From Chloranthus sessilifolius (lineage: Eukaryota; Streptophyta; Magnoliopsida; Chloranthales; Chloranthaceae): a stretch of 64,000 nt of DNA. Positions 46,239 to 56,759 of this stretch are shown here, piece by piece. The DNA is taken from contig CM037588.1 in assembly GCA_021018995.1 (NCBI GenBank), forward strand, positions 86,960,765 through 87,024,764, written 5' to 3'. A model generated the notes under the pieces. That model worked only from the letters and a program-made list of their open reading frames with translations, had not been told where the DNA came from and ran no database searches. How positions within the stretch are numbered: the first letter of the stretch is position 1; every line of letters starts with the position of its first letter. A program made the translations under genes and the position numbers.

Positions 46239-46317
46239 CACATACTAGCTCTACAATTTCCATTATGCGCTTGCAAAAGGTTAAGACTTAATTAGATACA
46301 CATATAAGTAGCGATGA
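46239..46317 (+). repeat. 5' LTR remnant of element C
   Basis: Short stretch between the B1 LTR and the C primer site, ending ...GCGATGA. It is unlike the end of any B LTR and is taken as the last bases of the C LTR. The matching end of the 3' LTR would lie right of this window, beyond B3. Confidence 0.5.
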
Positions 46318-46323
46318 AGTTTT

Positions 46324-46341
46324 TGGCACCGTTGCCAGGGA
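46324..46341 (+). other. primer-binding site, tRNA-Asp type (C)
   Basis: TGGCACCGTTGCCAGGGA, the closest of all sites here to the plant tRNA-Asp complement, with about two differences. Confidence 0.87.
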
Positions 46342-46620
46342 TAGCGTTATATATATATTAATTTAAAGAAAACAAATTTTTATCTTTCTCTTTTTATATT
46401 TCTTTATATTTTTAATTTTCTTTGATCACTTCTTAAATCTTTTACAGATTTATTCAGAGTGACAAATCAGAGTTTCAACTTCCCCTGATCAGAGAAGCTA
46501 GAAGCTTAGATTTGTTCTCTCTCTCTGCTTTCTAGAATGAAAATCGGATAAAAATAAAAATAAAATAAACATTTTCAATAATTGTTTTTGCCACCCTTCT
46601 TTGTGATAACTCAATTTAGA

Positions 46621-47663
46621 ATGACAGGAAAAGACCAATATGTGGCTAAAGCATTAGGGGAGTATTATGTATTGACACCTCTTACACCTCCCCCATGTAT
46701 TCAAATACATCATACAGCCGGTAATAGGACTTTTGAAATTACGCCCAATGTCCTACAAATGCTTCCTACTTTTTATGGGCTAATGGACGAAGATCCCTAT
46801 TTGCATTTAAATAAATTCAGAGAAGTGTGTAACAATATTCGAAATAAGAACTTGACAGAAGAATCCACTTGATTAAGGCTATTTGCATATTCCCTCAGAG
46901 ATGAAGCAAAGTAGTGGATAAACTCTTTGCCTCATAATTCGATTGCTAATTGGGAAGGTCTGGAACACATGTTTCTTATAAAATTCTTTCCAATCTGCAG
47001 GATGAATAAAATTCGGTATCTTATCAAAACATTTCACCAATTCCCGGATGAGTCTCTGCAGGAATGTAGGAACCGTCTTAAGGATCTTCTACACAAGTGC
47101 CCTCATCATGGGGTTACGTGCTGACAACATATGCTCACTTTCTATGAAGGCCTTGAAGATGCAAATCGGCATATAATTGATATGGCCTGTGGTGGTATGT
47201 TTCGTACATTAACAGAAGCTTGGGAACTCTTTGAGACCCTTAGCAAAGAACCGGTGCAACACCACGCATCGGGTGAGATTGATTCGGAAACTTTAACAAA
47301 TATACTTTCTAAGCAAGGAGGATTATGTAAATTAAAGTCAATGATGAAACGTTTTCCAAGGCTGAAGCTTTGAAAAACAAAAGTTCAATCTCTGGTGGGT
47401 ATAAAATCGTACCCAACATCTTAAAAAGGAGAAGCCTATGGTCCTAACCATGGCCTAACTCAGACAGTTTCCTGACCTTCAACTGTTTCTTCTTACCCCA
47501 CAGAATCCCAAAACCACACTGCTATAGAGGATGCCTTGTTGCAAATAGCTTACAGCTGGATGCAACATAGCCGCATCCAGACACAGTTACTCAATCATCT
47601 TCGGCAATCAATCATAAAGTTAGAAACTCAAATTGAGCAGCTAACTCTTTTTGAAAGAGAGTA
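46621..47663 (+). pseudogene. gag, divergent, with stops (C)
   Basis: ATG at 46621 opens MTGKDQYVAKALGEYYVL. The core is MLPTFYGLMDEDPYLHLNKF, then RLFAYSLRDEAK, SIANWEGLEHMFLIKFFP, DESLQECRNRLKDLLHKCPHHGV, FYEGLEDANRHIIDMACGG and LTEAWELFETLS. The tail has AIEDALLQIAYSWMQ and SIIKLETQIEQLTLF, the heptad-like region before the protease junction. No zinc knuckle is seen. Stops near 46870, 46912 and 47122 and a frameshift near 47370 inactivate it. Differences from the A/B/D gags (FYGLMDEDPYLHL against FHGLSKEDPYKH) support a separate family. Confidence 0.87.
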
Positions 47664-48235
47664 ACTTACAGTCTTCACATGTAGTTGGTACGTCTAGAGG
47701 ACGTATATTTATGGGAGGCACATTAACTCCCTCTATTTTAAGTTAAATTCCTCTAGAACCTGTTGAGCTATCGACTCAGCTGTAGCAAACACCTGTAATA
47801 TATGTATATAATTTAATTTTAAAGAGTATTCTATGATTTATAGTATGCGCAAGTACACTCAATCGTAAAGACTCTCTTGTCTGGTCACAATCACTTTAAG
47901 CATATGGATTTACGATTTCTTGTGATTCGTAGAGTCAAATCGTAGTGAGTACGATTTGAAGTGTCATAGATTTTCACTTTCATTCTATAGAATTGCAAAT
48001 GACAATTCTAGGGAACAAGTGATTCCAGTGATCGATCTTATCTATTATGTTGGAACTTGAACCCGTTTAATTCATAGAGGAAGCGGGCACACATCGCATT
48101 CAATATCTCCACTTGCCAACCACCTAAGCCTATAAGCCTATACTTTGACACGTGAACCCCTTCCTTTCCTATAAAACCAGCCTTCGCCTTCCCAAAAACT
48201 CATATCTCTCTTCTTCCTTTCATACCCTAACCCTA
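47664..48235 (+). promoter_or_regulatory. gag-ORF2 spacer with TTTACGATT motifs and TATA box (C)
   Basis: A little gag tail (PVELSTQL near 47758) passes directly into spacer, so pol is missing. ATCGTAAA, TTTACGATT, AAATCGTAG and TACGATTT lie at about 47863-47960. The same motif occurs in the C LTR (51413-51575). TATAAAAC at 48170-48177 lies 66 bases before the ORF2 Met. Confidence 0.6.
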
Positions 48236-48900
48236 ATGGCGAAAGAAACCAAACAGAGCGATTTCAGTAAGCAACTTGATAGAATCCTTGAGATACACAA
48301 GGCTGAGCTCTTGAATGCAATATAGAAAGTAGAAAATCTGAAGCGCCAGTGACCTACACCAGACGCCGAATCGTCCTCTAAAACTACCCTTTACCCTAAA
48401 CCTAATTCAAAACTGACATCACAGTCGAAGAGCCTGTTTTCCCCCACTTCCTAACCTTTATACCATCACAACCCATCCCGAATGAAAGTTCCTATATGAT
48501 GATGGTGGGTTGAGCCATCCCTCGCCACCCCTCTCCATTGCTTATCTTCTCCCATTGCCTTCATTACATTCTCTTCACATAGTCTTTGCAGGGGAGCAGT
48601 ATCAGTGAAGGGTGATCTCGAAATGAGTTGACTTTCCCATGCTTCACATAACCACCGCTGTGACATTGCATTTCTTCTAAGGAAGACCTATGATGTGCTC
48701 AGTTTGGGGGAGAGCAGTTTGGAAGACAGTGGGGAGTGTTTTGACAGCTTTTGGAGTGCGACCGTGCCAAGGAGTGGATACTACTTTGGAAGGAGGGAAT
48801 GAGAGACTCTATTCAAGGGGTTAGAAGCCGAGGAGCGATCTTTATCGAAGACATCCTCTCGGACGTTGCTGCCGATATCTAAGATAGTGTGTGTCTAGAT
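48236..48900 (+). pseudogene. ORF2, short form (C)
   Basis: Met at 48236 opens AKETKQSDFSKQLDRILEIHKAELLNAI, likely helical, followed by a TAG and Ser/Pro-rich sequence with many stops. Near 48690-48890, YDVLSLGESSLEDSGECFDSFW and RSRGAIFIEDILSDVAADI are readable; the latter resembles the C-terminus of the D1 short ORF2. Original length is perhaps 200 residues. No known domain recognised. Confidence 0.45.
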
Positions 48901-49227
48901 TTTTCCTAGGTTTATATTTTTATGTAATCAATTTTTATTTTAGTTTTTCTTTTACTGTAATATTTCTTTTTCTTGATCATTGTAAATATTCAGTTAATAT
49001 ATGAAATTTTCTTTTGAATAACTTTTTCTTTTCTTCACTAATTGTGTAATTGTTACTAATTTTTCTTTTATTTTTGTTATTTTTATCTCTGAGAGTAAAA
49101 CGGCTGTGTTTTCCTCAAGTTTGGAGGAACATTTTTTCTGGAAATTTTTTTCACATTTGGTAAACTATCAGTGATATTAGTAATTTTCAGGTAAATAACT
49201 CTTAAGTGTCCCCTATTTTTTGTGCCA
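48901..49227 (+). other. AT-rich noncoding stretch (C)
   Basis: T-rich sequence after ORF2; nothing recognisable apart from poly-T runs. A similar T-rich stretch follows ORF2 in D1 (37230-37390) and B2 (28250-28490). Confidence 0.6.
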
Positions 49228-49260
49228 ATGAGGGCGTTGTCCTAATTAAGTTTAGGGGGA
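49228..49260 (+). other. internal polypurine box, diverged (C)
   Basis: AATGAGGGCGTTGTCC followed by AAGTTTAGGGGGA at 49248-49260, the equivalent of the GTGAGGACAC...AGGTTTGGGGGTG box of the other families. Confidence 0.55.
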
Positions 49261-51027
49261 TACACATCTTCTGTGTATAATAATAGTAAATAATTAGTAT
49301 AGTAGTAATTCATTTATTTTAATTTAGTTTTATTTTTGTAAAAAATAAAAAAAATAATTTTTTTTTTCAAATTTTTAGTTTTAATAGTTGATCATTACAT
49401 AGGAATTATGATAGAAATTATTATAAATTTTAAAAAATTACGATCCATCATAGTAGGAATTCAATAATAAGAATAAAGAACAGTACAATTCTTGCTTAGC
49501 TCGTTGAACACTGTATTAGAAAGAATATTTGAAACAATAGATTGATGTAAATTGCAAAATTTTAGACGATAGTTTCAAAATTATAAACCATTGAGATTTT
49601 GAGCCAAATTTTCCTTTCCTTGAGAGAGAGACTGTTTCTATTTAAATAGAAAATTTCTTTGAACTTTTATGCTGTTATGAAATCTCATATTGCTGAATTT
49701 AGAATCAAAATATTCGATACCGATGATAATCTGATTTTGTTATCTAGAACTATCTGTTCTAGATACTGATGATTACCTAATTTTTTTATCTAGAACTATC
49801 TGTTAGAAATAGATACCGATGATACCGATGATAACCTGATTTTTTTATCTAGAACTATCTGTTAGAAATATCAAAGCAATACAACATCTATGCTAGTAAA
49901 TTGTAAAGATGATTAAAGGTCATCTTTTGTTAAATCAGAGCCGAAAAGCTAAAATCTCAAAAATATTTATCCTTTGAACCCATATTAGAAGCTTAAACTG
50001 AATTTCTTTGTATCAAAAATCTGACAAACCCTTAACCATATGTACTACCCAAAGCTTTCAACCTTGAACCCTTATATATTCTGAGATTTTAGAATGCAAA
50101 AGTAGGGAAGAAGAGGGAGTGGAAGGAGTAAAAGCAAAAATAGATGAGGGGAATGCTAAAAAAAAGGGGGGGGGGTATAGTTGAAGAAATTAAAAAAAGA
50201 ATATGGGAAAGGAGTGAAAAATCGTAAAAAGACAATTTGGAAATTTTTTTTACGATTCTTAAGCAAAGAGCTTTAGAAAAGAGAAGAAAAATCGTAAAAT
50301 ATGATTTTACAAATAAATTGAAGAAATGAGATTTATAAAAAAAATGGGAAGAAGTTATCCAATCATGGATACTTACTGAAGTAGAAAAGAAGAAGCCTGA
50401 AAAGATAGGAGAAAGAAGAGCTAAATTCTAAGAAAAACTTTGAATCCTTCTACCTTTGTTTGATTCCTTCTGAAACCCAAAGCCCCATTACAAGTCAAAG
50501 AAAAGAGCTTTTTTATTTACGATTTGCAAAAGCATAAGCCTAGTAGAGATATGAAAAATAGATATTATGGATTACATAGGAATCATATGAGTAGAGTAGA
50601 TTATCCTTTTCTATGAGATTGAAAATTTTTGCAATTATCCTTTGACTGAATTTTTCTGAAATAATACTGAGAGAACCCAAAAGTTTCGATATTTTTTTTG
50701 AGAGTGTGTCAATAGTGAATTTTTGAATGAACATATTTTCTAAAACTGCAGTTTAGAAAAAATTATGAAGAATAAATTGCTCACTAATGCATACACTCCT
50801 GCTTACTATGAATTGAAATTGTTGGAGTTCTAATCAAGGATAATTGTTATAATGGAAAGTATGGATAAATTATTAGAAGTTTTAGAAAAACATAATGACT
50901 ATATGATGACTAACTTAGTTAAATTAGATAGTGTAAAAAATTAGTTTAGATTTTTAACCTTTCTTTTCTTTTGAAAAATATTTAAAAAAATCTAAAAAGA
51001 TTTGAAGTTTGTAGGTAACTTCACTAA
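49261..51027 (+). other. 3' noncoding region of C
   Basis: Very AT-rich. A block GATACCGATGATAAYCTGATT with following ATCTAGAACTATCTGTT recurs three times at about 49716-49868 as a local imperfect tandem repeat. More ATCGTAAA / TTTACGATT motifs occur at about 50220-50320 and 50517. A G10 run sits at 50166-50175. No coding sequence supported. Confidence 0.6.
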
Positions 51028-51104
51028 AAACTTCAGGAGACTACAACTCCTCCACTAGGGATCACCTAGGGGTTTAAAGGCTTGTTGCATCTGCTAAATG
51101 CAAT
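51028..51104 (+). other. conserved hairpin cluster before the polypurine tract (C)
   Basis: AGGAG-ACTACAA-CTCCT, CTAGG-GATCA-CCTAG, then GTTGCAT, loop CTGCTAA, ATGCAAT at 51084-51104. The last stem has the element-A type pair (T:A) with a terminal G-U. Confidence 0.68.
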
Positions 51105-51185
51105 CGTGCTCCCAATGAAAGTGACATTTAATTTTTAGTATAAGATGTTTTATGTTTCCTTATTTGCTAGGGACTAGCAAAGCTT

Positions 51186-51198
51186 AAGTTTGGGGGTG
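51186..51198 (+). other. polypurine tract of C
   Basis: AAGTTTGGGGGTG immediately before TGATCAGTCA. Confidence 0.88.
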
Positions 51199-52006
51199 TG
51201 ATCAGTCATATAATATACCATTTTAACACCCTTAACTTAGTGAAGCTAGGACTTAGTTTGCTACTAATAAGTTATTAATGTGCAGATATTAAAGAAAAAT
51301 AGTAAAAGAGAATAAAAGTATTAATATTCGTCAAAATGAACTCATAAAGCAATAATAAGATGATTGAGCCATAATATGAATCATCACCGACTGAAAAGAT
51401 GAAAAATTATGCTTTACGATTTTGTGGAACAAAGTACTGAAAGAATAGAAATCATAATTTATGGTTCCACAAGATAGAGCTGTTCAAAAGAGTGAGATAC
51501 AAGAGAATCGATGAATCACAAATGAAGAATCGTTCAGGAGGAAGCTGTGTTAGAAAATCGTGATTTACGATTTTTCAGAGAAGACACCTTTCGAAGTTGC
51601 TGATCACGTGAGAAAGAACACCTCTATGCATAAAATTAGAAGATCTTTTAAAGAAGTCTAGTGAATCACGGATCTGAGGGATTGATGAAAAAGAATCTTA
51701 AGGGACTCTGCAGTTGAAATAAAGGAGAAGATCCAGAAGTACATCAATGATAGAAAGCAAGGAAAGATAAAAATTTGAAGTGGAGTTATATTAGGATAGT
51801 TTTGTTTTAATAATTTCTTTGATTAGAGTTAGGAGTTTTGTAAACCGACCCTTATGATCTATAAATAAGAGGCTCGACACATAGGAATAGACATTGAAGG
51901 AATTCTCACCATCAATTGATGACTGAGGTTGGGTTTACTTCCTATCAACTTAGAATAGATTTTTATTGCTTAGTAGATTAGATATCCAAGGTTTCTCAAG
52001 AGCAAT
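51199..52006 (+). repeat. 3' LTR of C, first 808 bp
   Basis: TGATCAGTCA start, with TGATCA as a self-complementary tip. TTTACGATT / AATCGTGATTTACGA motifs at about 51410-51575, TATAAATA at 51860-51867. Interrupted at 52007 by the B3 LTR; the remainder should lie beyond the window. Confidence 0.82.
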
Positions 52007-54667
52007 TATTATTCACTGAAAAGTATCACTTTTCACCTCTTAACCTAGCCTTTACTGGACTTTAAAGCTGACTAATAACCCTTGTTTAACTTATTTTGTA
52101 GATTAGTAATAACTTACACAACTTAACACAAAATCCATGCCTTTGGTGCCAAGAAGAGAGAATTCAAGCCAAGGATGATAGCTGAGCCAGAGATTGATGG
52201 AACACCATGGTGGTACACACCATAGTGACTATTTTTCATGTTATAATGGACCAAGGATGTCTAACAGATGAAAGAAGTATAGATGAGAGTGGAGGAAGCT
52301 GCAACAGAAGCATGTGCATAGCAGCAGAGGAATAAATGACTTATCTCGCACAATTGAGTTGCTGTCTCACGCTGTTCAATTCACTAGCAAAGCTTCCTCG
52401 CGCAGCTAAGAGATACAGCACAAGGGAACTTGCGCAACAATCACATAATTTAGCTGAAATCAATGCCTAAGGAACTCGCAAAGTAGTCACGCACTAAGCC
52501 TTCAGAAATACAGCTCGCGAAGCTCTCGCGAGGATCAAGTTTTAAAGTAGTCGCGCGCACTACCTCACGGGACCAATTTGCCCAAACAACTACAACAACC
52601 TTGGGAAGTTCTCATATAGCTCTAGAGGAGAGAGACGCCAAGAAAATATCTCGTGCAGCTCTTGCGCGGCTAGAAGTTCAACCCTGTACCGAGCGAGCTG
52701 CGTGATCATGTGAAAAGAAGCCTAGCGAGAGTTGAAATGCAGCCTCACGGCACCCTCGTGAGAGGAACTTCTGAAGCCCTACTGGGCAAGCAAGCGAAGC
52801 AGTGCAACTCATCCTCACGATAGTATTACAGTGCAAAGTAGTTGCGCGACCATTTGAAGATCTGCTGTGCGAACCAGGGGCCTCCTAAGCCAAAATCTTA
52901 CCCCACAAGGACTCTGCAAACCACACGAAAGATTTAATATGCAGAAGGCAGACTTGTGAACCTTGGGCTCTCCACTTCTCAGTCTTAACTCCAGGGACCT
53001 TTTAGGGATTTCCCCAAGTCTAGGGCATACATCTTGAGGCCCTGATAGCGGGGCACACATCCTAAGGCATCCAAGGGTTGTAACAGTGCCACATATGCTA
53101 GAAAAATTAGGGTTTACTCTTCTCTGAGCCAAGGCATTAGGGACTGAGTATATAAGCTATAGTTGTAACTTAGAATTTTTATCTCTCCTTCAACCTTTGT
53201 TAGTGGTGAGCTCGAGTAGGCTAGGATTAGGGTTTGATCATTTATTTTTCCCATTTTTCTTCTCTCTTAGCCCAGCACTTGCTGGCTATAGCCTCTGTAA
53301 GCAATTAGGATTAGTTTTATTATTTTTGTAATGGGTCTTGTAATCTTTGGGATTTTGTGAAGAGCTGTTGTGCACAAGGCTGCTGCCTTGAGAAATTACA
53401 TTGTAGGTAATTTTGATCAATGGAATTTATACTTTAAATATTCATTCAATCTATTATTTTCCTATTTGCCCATAGTTTTGTTCAGGCTATAGCATATATT
53501 TAGGATTTGAGCTGATTGAAAGGCCCATAGAAGCTTGAGCTTGTAGCCCTGGGACCATGGTGGTAGTAATAGTTTACATGTTCTATCTCATCATCTATGG
53601 GTAAGGTAGCCTCTGTGGATAGCCTGTGACCATTTGAGTGGATAAACTATAGGGTAGGTCTTGGTCATAGATCTGAGAAGGATTCTTCTCCTCTACACTT
53701 GAGCTTGTAGCCTTATGAGAGGTTGTTGCAGGAACAAGATCCCCTCTATTTTACTTGACCAATATTAGATGTCAGATCTGATTTCTTTGTAGTGATTGCA
53801 GACTTGTGAGCTAAGTCATTACAGGCCTTTTGTAGTAATGACCAGCTGAATCTAAATCATCATTCAACCTGAGATACCTTATAGTTTCCACCTGGTTTTC
53901 AAAGTCTGTTTGCTCCTATGGATGCATGTACTTGTAGCCTTGCAAACATAGTGTCTGCAATGGTATTCATGGCCTGATTTAATTCATTGGTTGGAGAAAA
54001 TCTATTGGATAGTCTGTGACCATTTAAGTGGACATATTATAGCCTTAAGATCAGTCTACTCCTTTGGATCAGATTAGTTTTCTAACTTAATCAATAGGAT
54101 TTGACAAAATCTATTGGATAGACTGTGACCATTTAAGTGGACAGGGTATAGCCTTAATAGCAGTCTAAATGGCATGGGTTAAGTTGGATACTTCTTCCTT
54201 GCAGATGTGCTTGTAGCCATTTGAAGGATTTGCTGCAGAGACAACCCTAAATCTGAGTTACATAATTGAATTAACTTTCGCTTAATTGCCTACTACCTAT
54301 CCTTTTATCTTTATTTTAATACACACCAGCACCACCTTCTTCATAACTATTTGTTTAGGATAGGACTACACTTTATTTCTCTTATTTTAGTGTTAATTTA
54401 GTGTAGTTGTGACACCCAACTCCCTTTCTTTAGGATTGTCATATCTGTAGCCAGATCTTGAGGCCTACTATTATAGCACATTTTGAGTTCTAGATCATGA
54501 TCTCTGTGGGACAAACTCTTACTTACTTAAAACTTGCTACAATAGTCGTGTATCTTGCAGGCTGTATGTACTCTAGGTTGCTATTTTCATAGCCATTTCA
54601 CTCCACTTTTGTATTTTAATTTTTGCTATCTCATATCACTTTAATAAACACCTGGTACATAACCAAC
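52007..54667 (+). repeat. 5' LTR of B3
   Basis: Starts TATTATTCAC, ends ...ACCAACA, 2661 bp. Tip hairpin TGAAAAGT / ACTTTTCA. CTCGCG array at about 52340-52890. TATATAAG at 53149-53156. Candidate donor GTAAGC at 53297. Hairpin GTCATTA / TAATGAC at 53815-53842, a compensated version of the B1 and B2 stem. Further modules near 53610, 54010 and 54118. CTTGCAGG near 54553. Confidence 0.93.
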
Positions 54668-54673
54668 AAGTTT

Positions 54674-54691
54674 TTGGCACTGCTGCCAGGG
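54674..54691 (+). other. primer-binding site, tRNA-Asp type (B3)
   Basis: TGGCACTGCTGCCAGGGA, six bases after the LTR end. Confidence 0.85.
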
Positions 54692-55013
54692 ATATTGATC
54701 TTTTTAGTAGACCTGAGTTGTATTATATTTTAGCTTAGAAAATTCTTTGTAGCTGTGCCTTAAATAGAATAAAAAGTACTACTAATTTTTGTGGAATTTT
54801 ACAGAATTGGACAACAGCAGCAGGGAAAAGCTAGAGCTGCAACTGGAGTTTAGCTAGATCTGTTCGCACTTCTTTGCCCCTAAAACTCAGTCCCTTTGTG
54901 TTGAATTCCCTATCATCAGTTTAGTTGTAAATCTATTTAGTTGCTAATTTTGTTTAAATTTTTTTTTTTTCTGTGCTGTGAGCATTTTTTTTACTTGTTG
55001 ATTTTGTGTGTGT
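54692..55013 (+). other. untranslated leader of B3
   Basis: Closely matches the B2 leader (22483-22802), with shared ATTGATCTTTTTAGTA and GGACA-CAGCAG blocks. Nothing coding seen. Confidence 0.6.
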
Positions 55014-56690
55014 ATGCTTGGAAGAAGCTCCCTTAAACCTGAGTTGGAACCACCCAATCCTGAGGTTGAAGGGTTCTTAGGCTAAGAAACACCATACAAG
55101 GCCCTATTGCTGAAACTGAGCCAGCTGTTATGGCTGATAGGCAAAGAACTCTGAAGGAATACAATGCACCTGGGGATTACACATCTCCCTTTTGCATATA
55201 ATTTCCTTCAGTTGAGGGAAACTATAAAATCAAGTCCTCCACCATTAACATGCTGCCATCTTTTCATGGGCTCAGTAAGGAAGGTCCTTACAAGTACATT
55301 GACCAATTTTTGACACTTTGCACCACTTTTAATATTGCTGGCCTGGGACTTGAAGCCACCAAACAGAGGCTTTTTCCTTTTTCCCTAAAGGATAAAGCCA
55401 ACACCTGGCTCTCTAAGCCAATACCATCCAGACATGGAGTGACCTCCAAAGCCAATTTATAGCTAAATTCTTTTCCATGAATAAAACTAGTCAGATGAGG
55501 ATAAACATATTGTCATTTATTCAGTCCTCAACTGAGGATTTTTATGAGGCATGGGAGAGATTTCAGGAGATGTTAAAACAATGACCCCACCATAAAATTC
55601 CACAGTAGCAACTTATGCAAGTATTTTACCAAGGAATTAATTCCAAAAGTAGAGATATGGTGGATGCCTCCTGTGGTGGATGTTACCTCCACAAGACAGC
55701 TGACGAGGCTTGGGAGTTGTTTGACATCATAGGGGAAAATTCTATGTAGCAAGAGTCACTGTCTCGCGATGACAGCTAGACCCCTGCTAAATTAGTGAAA
55801 GAGTCCACCCTTAGAGGTGGAATGTATGAAGTTAAGGTGAAAGTAATCTGGAAAGGAAGGTGGACAATCTGAGCTTAAAGTTTGATAAATTGATGAATGT
55901 GATGCAGCCTAGGATGGTTGCACAAGTGAAAGAGACATGTCTGATATGCCAAGCTCCCACACATTTACTCTAAGATTGTCCATCAGACAACCAATTCCCT
56001 GATTTAGTTCTGGAGCATGCCAATGCTGCCCAAGCCTATGGGCAGCAACCTGCTGGGTACACATAGAGAAGCCACCAAAATTTGAGGTGGAGACAAGATA
56101 CATACCAACAGCCTCAACAGCAGCAGTTGGCAGCTCCATACAAACCTCAACACCAATTTAACCAAGGTTATCCACTAAGACAGAATTATCAGTTGGCTAC
56201 CCCACAGCCCAATCAGTTGTTCTTGCCCCCACAACATCCCAAATCCTCTTCCTTTGAAGAGAAAATGCTAGCATCTATGCAGAATTTAAAGAACTTGGTC
56301 TAAACTGTAAACTCTGATGGACAAAACATTAAAAAAATAGAGGATCAACTAGGTCAACTCTGTAATGCTTTGAACACGAGAGAGGAGGATAAATTGCCTA
56401 GTCAACCCTTGGCTAATCCAAAAGGACAGTACATGATTGGAGAAGCACCCTCTACCCATGAGGAGGCTAATGCAATCACTACCCTAAGAAGTGGCAGGGT
56501 GGTTGATAATTTAGTGGGCAGAGCAACTGAGGAGGTTATGGAGAGTGAAAATGAGAGAAATATGAGTGTTGAAGAACCAAAGAAGTTATCTCCTGCTATG
56601 GATTAGTAAGGGCAAAATAAAGGGGCTGATGTTGAGCCCTAACAGTGAACAATAAATGAAGAAAAAAGAAAAAAATAAAAATTTAACCAT
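55014..56690 (+). pseudogene. gag, decayed (B3)
   Basis: ATG at 55014 gives MLGRSSLKPELEPPNPEVE, aligned with other gag starts. A shifted stretch runs to 55249, then LPSFHGLSKEGPYKYIDQF, RLFPFSLKDKANTWLSK, a frameshift, MNKTSQMRINILSF and MVDASCGGCYLHKTADEAWELF. The zinc knuckle CLICQAPTHLL-stop-DC keeps the C-X2-C-X4-H-X4-C spacing, with one stop inside. The Gln-rich tail (RWRQDTYQQPQQQQ) and the linker ITTLRSGRVVDNLVG are clear. Stops often replace Gln (near 55587, 55747, 55779, 56301). Confidence 0.9.
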
Positions 56691-56759
56691 GATGTGGTTA
56701 GGCATGCAGCTGTGGCACCAGCAGTCCCACAACTGCCATTTCCTCATGCACTTGCTGGA

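Larger units (their letters stand above)
46239..52006 (+). mobile_element. Element C: outermost, pol-less Athila-type element
   Basis: Visible parts: a 79-bp end of the 5' LTR, primer site, gag, array spacer, short ORF2, internal polypurine box, noncoding region, hairpins, polypurine tract and the first 808 bp of the 3' LTR. Between primer site and polypurine tract there are only 4.9 kb, and no protease, reverse transcriptase or integrase. Its gag is the most distant of the set. B1 sits in its left LTR and B3 in its right LTR, so it is the oldest layer. Confidence 0.8.

Noticed and set aside
43736..46317. The LTR at 43736 as the 5' LTR of element C, since a primer site follows
   Set aside because: It belongs to family B by its start, array and TATA context, follows a family-B ORF2 and polypurine tract, and 79 unrelated bases separate it from the primer site.
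46324..46341. tRNA-like matches at the primer-binding sites
   Set aside because: Only 18 bases match the tRNA-Asp 3' end and no cloverleaf surrounds them; position after an LTR explains them.
48466..48666. Minus-strand small open frame in element C
   Set aside because: It overlaps the degraded short ORF2 and has no support from other copies.
50161..50180. G10 run as a polypurine tract
   Set aside because: No LTR follows and it is not conserved in other elements; simple slippage is enough.
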